Source: Hamadaea sp. | GTDB lineage: Bacteria > Actinomycetota > Actinomycetes > Mycobacteriales > Micromonosporaceae | DNA length: 64,000 bases | Reading direction: 5' to 3' | NCBI RefSeq assembly: GCF_013362815.1 | Contig: NZ_JABFVK010000030.1 | Coordinates: 49,031-113,030 of the forward strand | Notes under the pieces: generated by a model | The model's database searches: none | The model's input: only the letters and a program-made list of their open reading frames with translations | What the model was told of the DNA's origin: nothing | Shown here: piece after piece, positions 35,192 to 42,954 of the stretch | How the letters are laid out: each line of letters starts with the position of its first letter | Numbering within the stretch: position 1 is the stretch's first letter | Translations under genes and position numbers: made by a program

Positions 35192-36708
35192 TCAGGACCA
35201 CGGGTAAAGCACCAGGGTCCACTGTGTGGGCGAGTCCTGGCGGCAGTCGAAAGCGCTGTAGTTCTGGTAGTGGTAGGTCTCTTCGGCCCCGCTGTCGTCG
35301 CAGGACTGGAACGTTCCGTAAGTCCCGCCGTTGGCGACCTGCTGCAGCAACTTGCTCGACACGTAGTCGCCGACCTTGGTGCCGGTCGACACGCCGTAGT
35401 CGCCGTCCCATTGGTAATGGACACCGAGATAGACCCGGCTGCGGGCGTTCTCGGTGGCGGCGGCGCTGAAGCTGGTGAACGTCCGGGTGACGCCCACGGA
35501 ATGCGGATCCTCGGTCGTGCCCGTGAAGGTGATGGTGTCGGTGCCGAAGTAACGGGCCATCGCCTTGGCCCACGCCCCGCCGAAGGTCGCGTGACCGGAG
35601 ACGTACGCCGGGAACGGCGGGCTGAAGTTCACCCCGTTACGGTCGGCCGACAATGGCCGCCAAGCAGTGTCGGCGGCGGTGGCGCTATTGCCGTCGGTGT
35701 CCGCGAGCTGGATCGCCGACTCCGGTCGCCACAAGTCGATCGGCGTCAGGTACTTGGCGTCCCAGGCGAGAATGCCGGCATCTGCCATCGCCGAGCCGAC
35801 CAGGGCGAACAGACGCAGGTTGGCCATCTGGTCGAGACCGCGCTGCGCCGAGACGATGCGGGTGAAGGTGAACAGCTGACCCGGCGGCTTGTAGGTGCCG
35901 TCGAGATCGTTGGCCCAGAACCACGCGATCTGAGTCTGGGTGGCGGTCCGGGTGGACCCCGTCGACCGGCCCAGACTCTTGACCTCGTTGACCTGTGACG
36001 CGTACGCGGAACTGGCCAGCAGGGCCGACATCGTGCTGTAGCCGCCGGCAACTGGGGACGCAGCTGGCTGGTCTTGTAGCTGTCGGTGAACCGGGAGAAC
36101 GGCGTGACCTTGCCCCAGTTCGGGGTGGCGGCGTCACCGGATCCGGTGGGCCGCCAGAAGCCGGGGGCGGTGCTCGGCGTATAGACGGTGGCGTCGCCGG
36201 AGTTGTCGTTGGTCCGGTAGCTGATCATGTTCTGACCGGCCTTGACGCCGACGCTCTGGCCCTGCTGCTGGGACGCGTCCACCGGAATGCCGCTCTGCGC
36301 CGCGGTCAGGTCGGCGGAGAAGTCGATACCGGGATAAACGCTCGCCAGAACGGTGTACGCCGCGTAGTCGATGGCAGTCTCGACGTCCGGGTTGTTCCAG
36401 GTGCTGATCGTGTTGCTGCCGGTGTAGTCGATCGCCAGGCAGTTGAACACGTCGTAGCTGCCGGTCTTGTAGCAGTTGATGGTGTTGACCGATTCGAACA
36501 TCGCCAGGTGCATCATCGCTCCGGCGCGGGCCAGCGGTCCGGGCGCGCCGCCTGCGGTGCGGTACGCCTTCAGCAGGACGTCGTTCCAGTAGAGGACGTG
36601 GTCGCCGATCGGCGCCGCCTGAGCCGGTGCGGCGGTGGCCACGGCTCCGGTGGCGGCGAGCGTGACGGCGAGCGCCGCGAACAGCAGGCGTCTAAGGGGA
36701 TTTCGCAT
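35192..36708 (-). pseudogene. Vanadium-dependent haloperoxidase (PAP2 superfamily), interrupted by a one-base frameshift
   Basis: The gene starts at ATG 36708 with a signal peptide (LLFAALAVTLAATGAVATAAPAQA). It reads in one frame to about 36046 (...TDSYKTSQLRPQLP) and continues in another from about 36045 (...MSALLASSAYASQVNEV) to the stop at 35192. The 1517-nt span is one base short of a multiple of three; restoring a single base in the CCGGC stretch at 36046-36050 gives a 505-aa protein with L-P-G-G-Y-S-T-M at the junction. The vanadate-site motifs survive after the break: LWRPESAI, AYVSGHATFGG and ARSRVYLGVHYQWD. Expected activity is halide oxidation or phosphatase-like chemistry in a secreted enzyme. 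Sequencing error or real mutation cannot be told apart here. Confidence 0.85.
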
Positions 36709-36817
36709 GGCTTCGTGCTCCCTCGTGTCTAGTGATCGCCATGGGAGACCCGAGTCTTTGATCCACAAGCGACGATCACGTGACGGGAAGATCACGAAAT
36801 AGCATCTAAATATCGAA

Positions 36818-36848
36818 AGGCCCCGAACTAACAGACAGTTCGGGGCCT
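36818..36848 (-). terminator. Hairpin terminator after the Ig-like secreted protein gene
   Basis: AGGCCCCGAACT (36818-36829) and AGTTCGGGGCCT (36837-36848) form a perfect 12-bp stem around AACAGAC. On the minus strand it follows the stop of the gene ending at 36910 and precedes the haloperoxidase promoter region. The flanking bases are AT-rich. Confidence 0.82.
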
Positions 36849-36909
36849 AGCACCCGCCGTACGGCCCGTTCGGCGACGCAACCGTGTCACGTCCGTCCTC
36901 AATGGACGT

Positions 36910-37908
36910 CTACGGCGTGATCACAAGGTACGCCGCCGCCGGCGTCGTGCCCTGCACCTCGGCGGTCAGCGTGTAGGTGTAGTCGGCGTCCACCGAGCCC
37001 GGGAAGAGCTGGATCGCGCCGGACTGCTGGCCCGCCGGGATCAGCACCGTCTGCGCCGACATGCGTACCGGGCTGTAAGCCGAACCGTAGAAATAGATCC
37101 GCGTGTCCGCCGGAGCCGGCGACGTCAGCGTCACGGACGCGGTGACCGGGTCACCTCCGCCGGCCACCGTGGCAGCGCTCAGGTTCACCGCGCGCACGGC
37201 GATCCCCGTCGGCGGCGCGGGCGGGAACACGAACAGCACTGCCGACGCCTGCCCACCCGCATACCCGGCCCGCAACCCCACGGTCTGGGTGTACGCCTGT
37301 GCCGCGTCAGCCACCGTGGCGATGGTGAAGCCGGCCGACGTGGCACCGGCAGGGACGGCAACGGTTGCCGGGACGACCGCGACTGGGTTGTCGCTACCGA
37401 GGTTGATCACCACTCCGCCGCTCGGAGCAGCGCCGGACAACGTCACGGTCGCGGCCGCCACGCCGCCTGCGGTGACCGAAGTGGGCGTCACTGTCAGCGA
37501 CCGCAGCTGGACGGAGGGCGGCGTCGCCGCCACAACCGTCACCGAGGCACCGAGCGAGTCGGCGCCATAGGTAGCCGTAACAGTCGCGACCACATCCGCC
37601 GTCACGTTCCCGCCGGTGAGGGTGAACGATGCCGCGCGAGAGCCATACGGCACCACGACCGACGCCGGTACGCCGGCAGCAGCGCTATCGGCGGCCAGCG
37701 CAACCGCCACGCCCGATCGGGCGGCCTTGCACGCCAGGCCGACCTGCCCGGTGATCGCAGCGCCGGCCGGCACCGTGGAGCTCGACAGGGTCAAGGTGGT
37801 GAGCCGCTGCTGGCACTGCGTACGCCCGGCCATGGCAGGCGTCGCGACGGTCAGCACGCATACTTGGGCGGCGAGAACCGCCGGGATCAACAGCTTGGAA
37901 GCCTTCAC
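36910..37908 (-). CDS. Secreted protein with three Ig-like repeats
   Basis: About 332 aa from GTG 37908. Signal peptide KASKLLIPAVLAAQVCVLTVATPAMAG, then three Ig-like beta repeats of about 95 residues (roughly 40-135, 140-235, 240-332). Each repeat has the pattern L-T/L-S-...-V-x-A/G-G and a VPYGS/VPAGA/IPAGQ strand, for example VVVPYGSRAASFTLTGG and VAVPAGATSAGFTIATV. The composition is Ala/Val/Thr-rich and only four Cys occur. Such repeats serve in surface adhesion or as spacers; no enzymatic domain is present. A GTG at 37938 is an alternative start. Confidence 0.75.
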   Translation of the reverse strand: MKASKLLIPAVLAAQVCVLTVATPAMAGRTQCQQRLTTLTLSSSTVPAGAAITGQVGLACKAARSGVAVALAADSAAAGVPASVVVPYGSRAASFTLTGGNVTADVVATVTATYGADSLGASVTVVAATPPSVQLRSLTVTPTSVTAGGVAAATVTLSGAAPSGGVVINLGSDNPVAVVPATVAVPAGATSAGFTIATVADAAQAYTQTVGLRAGYAGGQASAVLFVFPPAPPTGIAVRAVNLSAATVAGGGDPVTASVTLTSPAPADTRIYFYGSAYSPVRMSAQTVLIPAGQQSGAIQLFPGSVDADYTYTLTAEVQGTTPAAAYLVITP

Positions 37909-38019
37909 AGCCTCGACCGTAGGCGCGCGTGCGTCCACTCAGGAGATCCACGGCCACGATTTCCTCGGACTGTAAGAACTCCTACGGGTACGTGCGCGCT
38001 ACGCCGGAGGGGTCCGGGT

Positions 38020-38682
38020 TCAGCCGACGAAGGTGACGGTCTCCGACAGTGCCGCGCGACGGATGCGCGGATGCGTCGTCGTGGGGTCGGCGTACCCGAT
38101 CGACATGCCGCAGAACAGCATCCGCTCGGGCGGTGGATCGATGACTTCGGCGACGCTGCGGTGGTATTCCGCCCAGGCCTCCTGCGTACAACTGTGCAGG
38201 CCCTCGCCACGGAGCAGCAGCATCACGGTCTGCAGATAGATCCCCACATCCGACCAGCGTGGGGGCGGCATGTCCCGGTCGAGATAACAGAACAACGCGG
38301 TGGTCGCACCGAAGCAGTTCCAGTTCTCTGCGCGTACGCGAGCCCGGCCGGCGAGGTCGTCGCGGGCGATGCCGAGCGCGCCGTAGCGGCCTTCGCCGAG
38401 CGCCGCCATCCGTTCGAGGTATGCCGGTCGCAGCTCCGGCGGGTAGATGGCGAACTCGCGATCATCGCCGGTGTCGCCCGCCGTCACCCGGACCGCCACC
38501 CGTTTCTTGAGATCCGCCAGGGGTTCGCCGGAGAGCACGTAGACGTGCCACGGCTGAAGATTGCTGCCCGAAGGGGCGTTGGCCGCTACGGCCAGCACGC
38601 GTTCCAGAGTCTCGCGCGGTACGGGTTCGCCGGTGAACTTCCGAATCGACTGCCTGGTCAGGACCGCCCCGTAGATGTCCAC
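38020..38682 (-). CDS. Nitroreductase family protein
   Basis: About 220 aa, FMN-dependent NAD(P)H oxidoreductase. The start VDIYGAVLTRQSIRKFTGEPVPRETLERVLAVAANAPSGSNLQPWHVYVLSG contains the RxSxRxF and APSGSNxQPW motifs of the flavin site. IYLQTVMLLLRGEGLHSC and GMSIGYAD near the end are also typical. It probably reduces nitroaromatics or quinones; the physiological substrate is unknown. The start is GTG 38682; an upstream TTG at 38697 is possible. Confidence 0.92.
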   Translation of the reverse strand: MDIYGAVLTRQSIRKFTGEPVPRETLERVLAVAANAPSGSNLQPWHVYVLSGEPLADLKKRVAVRVTAGDTGDDREFAIYPPELRPAYLERMAALGEGRYGALGIARDDLAGRARVRAENWNCFGATTALFCYLDRDMPPPRWSDVGIYLQTVMLLLRGEGLHSCTQEAWAEYHRSVAEVIDPPPERMLFCGMSIGYADPTTTHPRIRRAALSETVTFVG

Positions 38683-38706
38683 TGCGCCAGCGTACAAGCG
38701 ATCAAG

Positions 38707-39480
38707 TCAGCGGCCGGACCCGGTGACGGTGGCTGCGACCAGGGTCGCGATCAGGGTCGCCGCGATCGACGCGAACAGGCTCGTGAACAGGGCGAAGACC
38801 ACCCCGATCGGGCCGTAGAGCTCGGCCTGCCGGGCCAGGGAGGTGCCGAGGTAGACCGCGGCCCAGAGCGCGACGCCGAGGCGGCCGACTGCTGTCAGTC
38901 CGGCGGAGACGTGGAGGCTTCGCCACGGCACACGGCCGTCGGTGATCAAGCGCTGACCGGCCAGTTCCGCGGCGTACCAGATGATTATCGCGACGACGAA
39001 CAGCAAGACCCGCGCGTGCATGGCCGACCCACGGGCCAGGTCGCGCACGGCCGCGACCGATACGATCGCGGCTAGCTCCACGAGCAGCCAGACCAGCGCG
39101 CGCCACCACCGGTTGCGCGGGAGTTCCGGGATTTGCCAGACCGCCGCGTACGCGCGCGCGACCCGCCGGGTCAGCGAGTAGACGCCGAAGAGCGTGATCG
39201 CGATGCCGACGGCGTAGAAATGCAGCCGGCTCGCGGGCAGTAGCGTGCGCACCGCGTCGGCCGCGGAACCGCCGAGGCCGAGCCGGCCGATGAGCTGGGT
39301 CGCGAACACCGACTCGCTGCGCCGCGACGTGCCCAAAGCCCCTGTGAGCAGCAACAACAGCGGCAATGCCGAGACGAACGTGCCCGCCGCGATCACATAC
39401 ACGCGGTCGAGCAACTCGGCCTCCGCCATCCGGCGCAAGACGTCACGCGCGATCCGCACAGCCCCCGCTGTCCACCCCAC
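38707..39480 (-). CDS. YihY/BrkB-like membrane protein
   Basis: A 257-aa protein with about six membrane segments and the YihY-type layout: an amphipathic start RIARDVLRRMAEAELLDRVYVIAAGTFVSALPLLLLL and a late SLARQAELYGPIGVVFALFTSLFASIAATLIATLV, which carries the conserved YGPIGVVFALF motif. The family (once called ribonuclease BN or virulence factor BrkB) has no settled function. It follows the threonine dehydratase gene by 9 bp and is probably co-transcribed with it. Confidence 0.85.
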   Translation of the reverse strand: MGWTAGAVRIARDVLRRMAEAELLDRVYVIAAGTFVSALPLLLLLTGALGTSRRSESVFATQLIGRLGLGGSAADAVRTLLPASRLHFYAVGIAITLFGVYSLTRRVARAYAAVWQIPELPRNRWWRALVWLLVELAAIVSVAAVRDLARGSAMHARVLLFVVAIIIWYAAELAGQRLITDGRVPWRSLHVSAGLTAVGRLGVALWAAVYLGTSLARQAELYGPIGVVFALFTSLFASIAATLIATLVAATVTGSGR

Positions 39481-39489
39481 GGATCACGA

Positions 39490-40443
39490 TTATCCGGCTC
39501 GGTGCGACAGAAGGTCGCGCAACAGCGCCGGGTCCGCGTTTCCTCCCGAGACGATCGCGACGGTACGCCCGGACGGCGCCTTCCCCGCCAGGTATGCAGC
39601 GGTGGTGAGCGCGCCACTCGGCTCCGCGACGATCCTCGCCTGGTACGCGAGGACGCCGACAGCCGCCCGGATCTGCTCCTCCGTGACGGTGACGATGTCG
39701 TCCACATAGGCCTGAATGTGCGCGAAGGTCAGCTCGGACGGGCTGGTACGCACGCCGTCGGCGATGGTCCGGTAGGTCTGCTCGACCGGCCAGGGCACGA
39801 GAGTGCCGACGTGCAGCGCCTCGGCCGTCTCGGCGGCCAGCTCCGGCTCGACCCCGATGACGCGTACCGACGGGAGCAGCGCCTTGATCGCCGTCGCCAC
39901 TCCGGAGACCAGTCCCCCGCCGCCGACCTGCACGAGGACCACGTCGACGTCGGGCAGGTCGGCGACGACCTCCAGACCGATGGTCCCCTGCCCGGCGATG
40001 ACGGCCGGATCGTCGAACGGCGGCACGAGGGCGGCCCCGCGATCGGCGGAGATCTGCTCGGCGACCGCCAGCCGCTGCGCGGGCGGGACGAGCACGATCT
40101 CCGCTCCCTGCGCGCGAATCGCCTCGACCTTCACGCTCGGCGCACCTTCGGGAACCACCACCCAGCACGCGATCCCGGCCGCGCGGGCGGCGTACGCCAA
40201 GGCCTGGCCGTGGTTGCCGGACGAATGCGTCACGACCCCGGCGGCCAACGCCTCCGGCGGCAGCGAGCGTACTGCGTTCGTCGCGCCCCGCAGCTTGAAC
40301 GCGCCCGTCGGCTGCAGACTCTCCGGCTTCAGCCACAGATCCGGGCCGACCGCCGGCACCGGGAGCAGCGGCGTACGCACGACGACTCCCGCGATGCGGT
40401 CGGCAGCGGCTCGAACGTCGGCCAGAGTCACCAAGGTCGTCAC
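39490..40443 (-). CDS. Threonine/serine dehydratase (PLP-dependent, fold II)
   Basis: A 317-aa enzyme. The PLP-binding Lys is in TGAFKLRGATNA, the SSGNHGQALAYAA substrate loop follows, the glycine-rich phosphate loop is VQVGGGGLVSGVAT, and the final VSGGNADPALL contacts the pyridine nitrogen. It probably deaminates threonine or serine to 2-oxobutyrate or pyruvate. It lacks the C-terminal ACT-like domain of biosynthetic IlvA, so it is the short catabolic or racemase-like type. GTG 40443 is chosen because the upstream frame is not protein-like. Confidence 0.93.
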   Translation of the reverse strand: MTTLVTLADVRAAADRIAGVVVRTPLLPVPAVGPDLWLKPESLQPTGAFKLRGATNAVRSLPPEALAAGVVTHSSGNHGQALAYAARAAGIACWVVVPEGAPSVKVEAIRAQGAEIVLVPPAQRLAVAEQISADRGAALVPPFDDPAVIAGQGTIGLEVVADLPDVDVVLVQVGGGGLVSGVATAIKALLPSVRVIGVEPELAAETAEALHVGTLVPWPVEQTYRTIADGVRTSPSELTFAHIQAYVDDIVTVTEEQIRAAVGVLAYQARIVAEPSGALTTAAYLAGKAPSGRTVAIVSGGNADPALLRDLLSHRAG

Positions 40444-40542
40444 GGCGTTCAGAATACCGCTTGCTGTAATTCGTTGCACTATTCGCTTGGACGCCTTATC
40501 GTTGTGTTCAGTCAAGCGAGACCGATCGGAAAGGGGAAAGAC

Positions 40543-40635
40543 ATGCGAAGCCGACGCTGGCGCGAAGCCCGACTCGCCGCCGCACTGCCGTGCCCCCGAC
40601 GGGGCTCGCTCACCCGGGATGGCCGACGCCGCTAG
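40543..40635 (+). CDS. Arg-rich 30-aa small ORF, candidate attenuator leader peptide
   Basis: AAAGGGGAAAG lies just before ATG 40543, a strong ribosome site. The 30-residue product begins MRSRRWREARL and ends RDGRRR; 11 of 30 residues are Arg, encoded by five CGA, four CGC and two CGG codons, plus two Pro. It ends 22 bp before a U-tailed terminator and 123 bp before a tRNA-Pro/tRNA-Arg/tRNA-Arg cluster. GGATGGC (40617-40623), inside the ORF, can pair with the 5' arm of the terminator (GCCGTCC, 40658-40664, one G-U pair) as an antiterminator. This is the architecture of translation-controlled attenuation; it may instead be an independent small basic protein. Confidence 0.6.
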   Translation: MRSRRWREARLAAALPCPRRGSLTRDGRRR

Positions 40636-40657
40636 GCGCGCGCCACATTCGGCTTTC

Positions 40658-40696
40658 GCCGTCCCCGGGCTCTCCGGCGGACGGCTTTCTTCTTTT
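40658..40696 (+). terminator. Rho-independent terminator with U-tract (candidate attenuator)
   Basis: GCCGTCC (40658-40664) pairs with GGACGGC (40679-40685), with an inner CCGG/CCGG pairing. The stem is followed by TTTCTTCTTTT, an unusually good U-tract for this genome. It separates the Arg-rich small ORF from the tRNA cluster. Confidence 0.8.
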
Positions 40697-40758
40697 CTCC
40701 TGACCTCATCGGTGTCATTCTCATAGTCCGCCGCTCCATAGTGGACTGTCTTATTCAA

Positions 40759-40830
40759 CCGGAACGAGGGAGACGGCAACCCGTGCGCTTTGGGAGCGCA
40801 AGACACTCCGTTCGACTCGGAGGTTCCGGA
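40759..40830 (+). tRNA. tRNA-Pro(UGG), atypical
   Basis: A 72-nt cloverleaf: acceptor CCGGAAC/GTTCCGG with discriminator A, D-stem GGG/CCC, anticodon stem TGCGC/GCGCA with loop TTTGGGA (anticodon TGG at 40791-40793, G37), T-arm CTCCG-TTCGACT-CGGAG. No CCA is encoded. Position 8 is G, where U is nearly universal, and the D-stem has only three pairs. It reads CCA/CCG codons if functional. Confidence 0.8.
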
Positions 40831-40892
40831 CTAACGCGCCCGACGGGGGCGGGTACGCGACGGCGTACCCGTCGGGGGGCGGGCGCGTGTAA

Positions 40893-40966
40893 ACGCCTGT
40901 AGCTCATCGGGATAGAGCGCCCGCCTACGAAGCGGGAGGTGGCAGGTTCGAGTCCTGCCAGGCGTA
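40893..40966 (+). tRNA. tRNA-Arg(ACG)
   Basis: A 74-nt cloverleaf: acceptor ACGCCTG/CAGGCGT with discriminator A, U8-A9, D-stem GCTC/GAGC, anticodon stem CCCGC/GCGGG with loop CTACGAA (anticodon ACG at 40927-40929), T-arm GCAGG-TTCGAGT-CCTGC. No CCA is encoded. After A-to-I editing it would read CGU, CGC and CGA. Confidence 0.92.
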
Positions 40967-40976
40967 CTGGTTCCAA

Positions 40977-41049
40977 GCCTTCGTAGCTCAGCGGAGAGAG
41001 CACCGGGTTCCGAACTCGGGGGTCGCTGGTTCGAGTCCAGCCGGGGGCA
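40977..41049 (+). tRNA. tRNA-Arg(CCG)
   Basis: A 73-nt cloverleaf: acceptor GCCTTCG/CGGGGGC with two G-U pairs and discriminator A, D-stem GCTC/GAGC, anticodon stem CCGGG/CTCGG with one G-U pair and loop TTCCGAA (anticodon CCG at 41010-41012), T-arm GCTGG-TTCGAGT-CCAGC. No CCA is encoded. It reads CGG. It begins 10 bp after the Arg(ACG) gene, so both are probably processed from one transcript. Confidence 0.88.
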
Positions 41050-41050
41050 C

Positions 41051-41070
41051 CCCTCCAACGGAGGGCTTCT
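41051..41070 (+). terminator. Short terminator after the tRNA cluster
   Basis: CCCTCC-AAC-GGAGGG (41051-41065) followed by CTTCT. It starts one base after the last tRNA. The GGAGGG arm could also act as the ribosome site of the sigma-factor gene. Confidence 0.65.
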
Positions 41071-41074
41071 TCGC

Positions 41075-41608
41075 GTGTACTTAGGTGTGCCAGCGACGAC
41101 AGCCACTCCTGCGGACTCGTTCCGGGATTACGTGCACGCCCGCGTGGGGGCGCTCGCGCGTACGGCGTTCCTGCTGACCGGCGACTGGCACTTGGCGGAG
41201 GACCTGGTCCAGCAGACGTTGACCAAGGTCGCCGCGCGGTGGGAACAGATCGTCGCGGCGGGGAACCCGGACCCCTACGTACGCCGAGTCCTGTATCACC
41301 AGCACGTCTCCTGGTGGCGAAGGTGGCGACGAGAGCCGGTGCCGGTGGCCGCCGTGCCGGAGGTCGCCGGGGCCGATCCTCATGCGCTGACGGCGACGGC
41401 GATCGCCGTCCGCCAGGCGCTGGCCAGACTGACTCCGAAACAGCGGGCTGTGCTGGTGCTGCGCTACTTCGAGGACTTGACCGAAACACAGACAGCACAG
41501 GTTCTCGGCGTGTCGACTGGCACCGTCAAGAGCCAGACCCGTGACGCGCTGGCCCGTCTGCGTACCGTCGCGCCGGAACTGGCCGATCTGCAGGAGGCGT
41601 CGAGATGA
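41075..41608 (+). CDS. SigE-family (SigE70-like) RNA polymerase sigma factor
   Basis: About 177 aa. Region 2 is SFRDYVHARVGALARTAFLLTGDWHLAEDLVQQTLTKVAARW; region 4 is ALARLTPKQRAVLVLRYFEDLTETQTAQVLGVSTGTVKSQTRDALARL. This is the actinobacterial SigE70 branch of group IV sigma factors, with an RR-YHQHVSWWRR linker. GTG 41075 makes codon 3 a TTA; GTG 41087 would remove it, and the choice is open. It overlaps the next gene (ATGA), a probable anti-sigma partner. Confidence 0.92.
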   Translation: MYLGVPATTATPADSFRDYVHARVGALARTAFLLTGDWHLAEDLVQQTLTKVAARWEQIVAAGNPDPYVRRVLYHQHVSWWRRWRREPVPVAAVPEVAGADPHALTATAIAVRQALARLTPKQRAVLVLRYFEDLTETQTAQVLGVSTGTVKSQTRDALARLRTVAPELADLQEASR

Positions 41609-42864
41609 CCACAGCGCTGCGGCAAGCCCTGGCCGAGCTGGCGGACGAAGCTCCCGGCGTACGCGTGCCGGAGGACCTTTGGCGACGCGGTCGTCGCCGG
41701 CGCCGGAGTCGGCGGGTCGCTGCGGTTCTCGCCTGCCTCATAGTGAGCGTGACCGCGTTGTGGCTTCCGATGCCGGGCGCCACCGGGGAACACGTCGCCG
41801 GCGCCGACGACCGCATTCTTCCGTCCTGGGTCGCCCAGCCGTATCTGTGGCAGCGGACCTTCGGCGAGGATCCGAACGGCCCGGCAAAACTCGTGTTCGA
41901 GACGGGGCACAGCCTCGACCTGGAGTCGTCGCTGGTGGTCGTGGGCCAGGACGGCTCCTTCCGGCTCATCTACGAAGACCCCGGCGATTGGCTGGGCACG
42001 TTGTCGCCGGATGGCCGTTACCTGCTGGGCGACAACCTCGTCGACCTGGTCACCGGCCGATCCCGCAGACTCAGTCCAGCCCTTTCGTCGAACTGGCCGG
42101 CCGTTTGGTCGCCAGACAGCCGAAGTGCCGTCGCCGTTGTCGGACGCGACGACGTGGTGCCCACCACCGGCCCGAACGGCGAGCGGATCAACGATCCGAT
42201 TCGCTTGGAGAACATCGTCATCGTCAGCGTTCCGGACGGCGGCGTACGCGTCGTGCACGTCGCTGCGGCCGAACTCTTCCGGGCGGCTTTCTCACCGGAC
42301 GGGACCCGGCTCGCGATCACCGTCGGCAGCGACACGCAGACCAAGGAGTTGCTCATCCTCGACGTTGCGACCGGAGTCGTGCAACGCACGGTTTCGCTCG
42401 GCGAACGGCAGCAGATCGCGGGCAGCGCCGCTTGGACGCCGGACGGCAGGCAGGTCGTCCTGACGGTCAGCGAGGAATCAGCCCAGCAGCGGTATCACCT
42501 GCAGCAGCTCGATGTCGCGACGGGAACGATCACGGACGAGGCGGCCCGTGGCCGGCCCGGTCAGCCGAAGCTCATCGCGTGGCGGCAGGGTGCTCCGATC
42601 TTCTCGGTGACGGACGACGATTCCTGCGCCATCGTGCGTCTCCCGGAAGATCCGAACCCGGAGACCCTGCCGCTGCGAGCGGCTGCGCACGGCTGCCCGA
42701 GCTATCCGCGCGACGCGCTCGAACAGTGGACGCTTGACGGCCCGCCGCTGGAGCCGTCTCCGTGGCAAGCGCAGAACTGGGCGTACGTGGCGGTGGGTCT
42801 CGTCGTGCTGGCTGGCGCGGCGGTGTTCAGAAAGATGAGGCGATCTCGCGGGTGGAACGTTTGA
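41605..42864 (+). CDS. Membrane protein with TolB-like propeller, probable anti-sigma partner
   Basis: A 419-aa protein coupled to the sigma gene by ATGA. Residues 1-35 are cytoplasmic and basic (LWRRGRRRRRSRR), then a membrane segment (about 37-55). A large outer domain follows with propeller-type repeats (TLSPDGRYLLG, VWSPDSRSAVAVV, AFSPDGTRLAITV, AWTPDGRQVVLTV), then a C-terminal membrane segment (YVAVGLVVLAGAAVF). The short cytoplasmic N-terminus could hold the sigma factor while the propeller senses an outside signal. This is inferred from position and topology; no classical anti-sigma zinc motif is seen. The terminator arm overlaps the stop codon. Confidence 0.78.
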   Translation: MTTALRQALAELADEAPGVRVPEDLWRRGRRRRRSRRVAAVLACLIVSVTALWLPMPGATGEHVAGADDRILPSWVAQPYLWQRTFGEDPNGPAKLVFETGHSLDLESSLVVVGQDGSFRLIYEDPGDWLGTLSPDGRYLLGDNLVDLVTGRSRRLSPALSSNWPAVWSPDSRSAVAVVGRDDVVPTTGPNGERINDPIRLENIVIVSVPDGGVRVVHVAAAELFRAAFSPDGTRLAITVGSDTQTKELLILDVATGVVQRTVSLGERQQIAGSAAWTPDGRQVVLTVSEESAQQRYHLQQLDVATGTITDEAARGRPGQPKLIAWRQGAPIFSVTDDDSCAIVRLPEDPNPETLPLRAAAHGCPSYPRDALEQWTLDGPPLEPSPWQAQNWAYVAVGLVVLAGAAVFRKMRRSRGWNV

Positions 42865-42900
42865 GGGGTCGGAGGAGCCCTGCGAGCCCCCAAACGTTCC
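42854..42900. terminator. Bidirectional hairpin overlapping the stop codon
   Basis: GGAACGTTTG (42854-42863) and CAAACGTTCC (42891-42900) pair perfectly. After a bulged A, GGGG and CCCC extend the stem. It lies between convergent genes and starts inside the last codons of the probable anti-sigma gene. Confidence 0.8.
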
Positions 42901-42954
42901 ACTCAGCGAGTCAGCGGAGCGGGGTCGACGCGGTCCCCGACGACGCGGGGCGCG

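Noticed and set aside
40831..40892. Hairpin CGGGTACG/CGTACCCG between tRNA-Pro and tRNA-Arg, considered as a fourth tRNA
   Set aside because: No cloverleaf: T-loop TTC and anticodon arm are missing. Probably spacer or processing structure.
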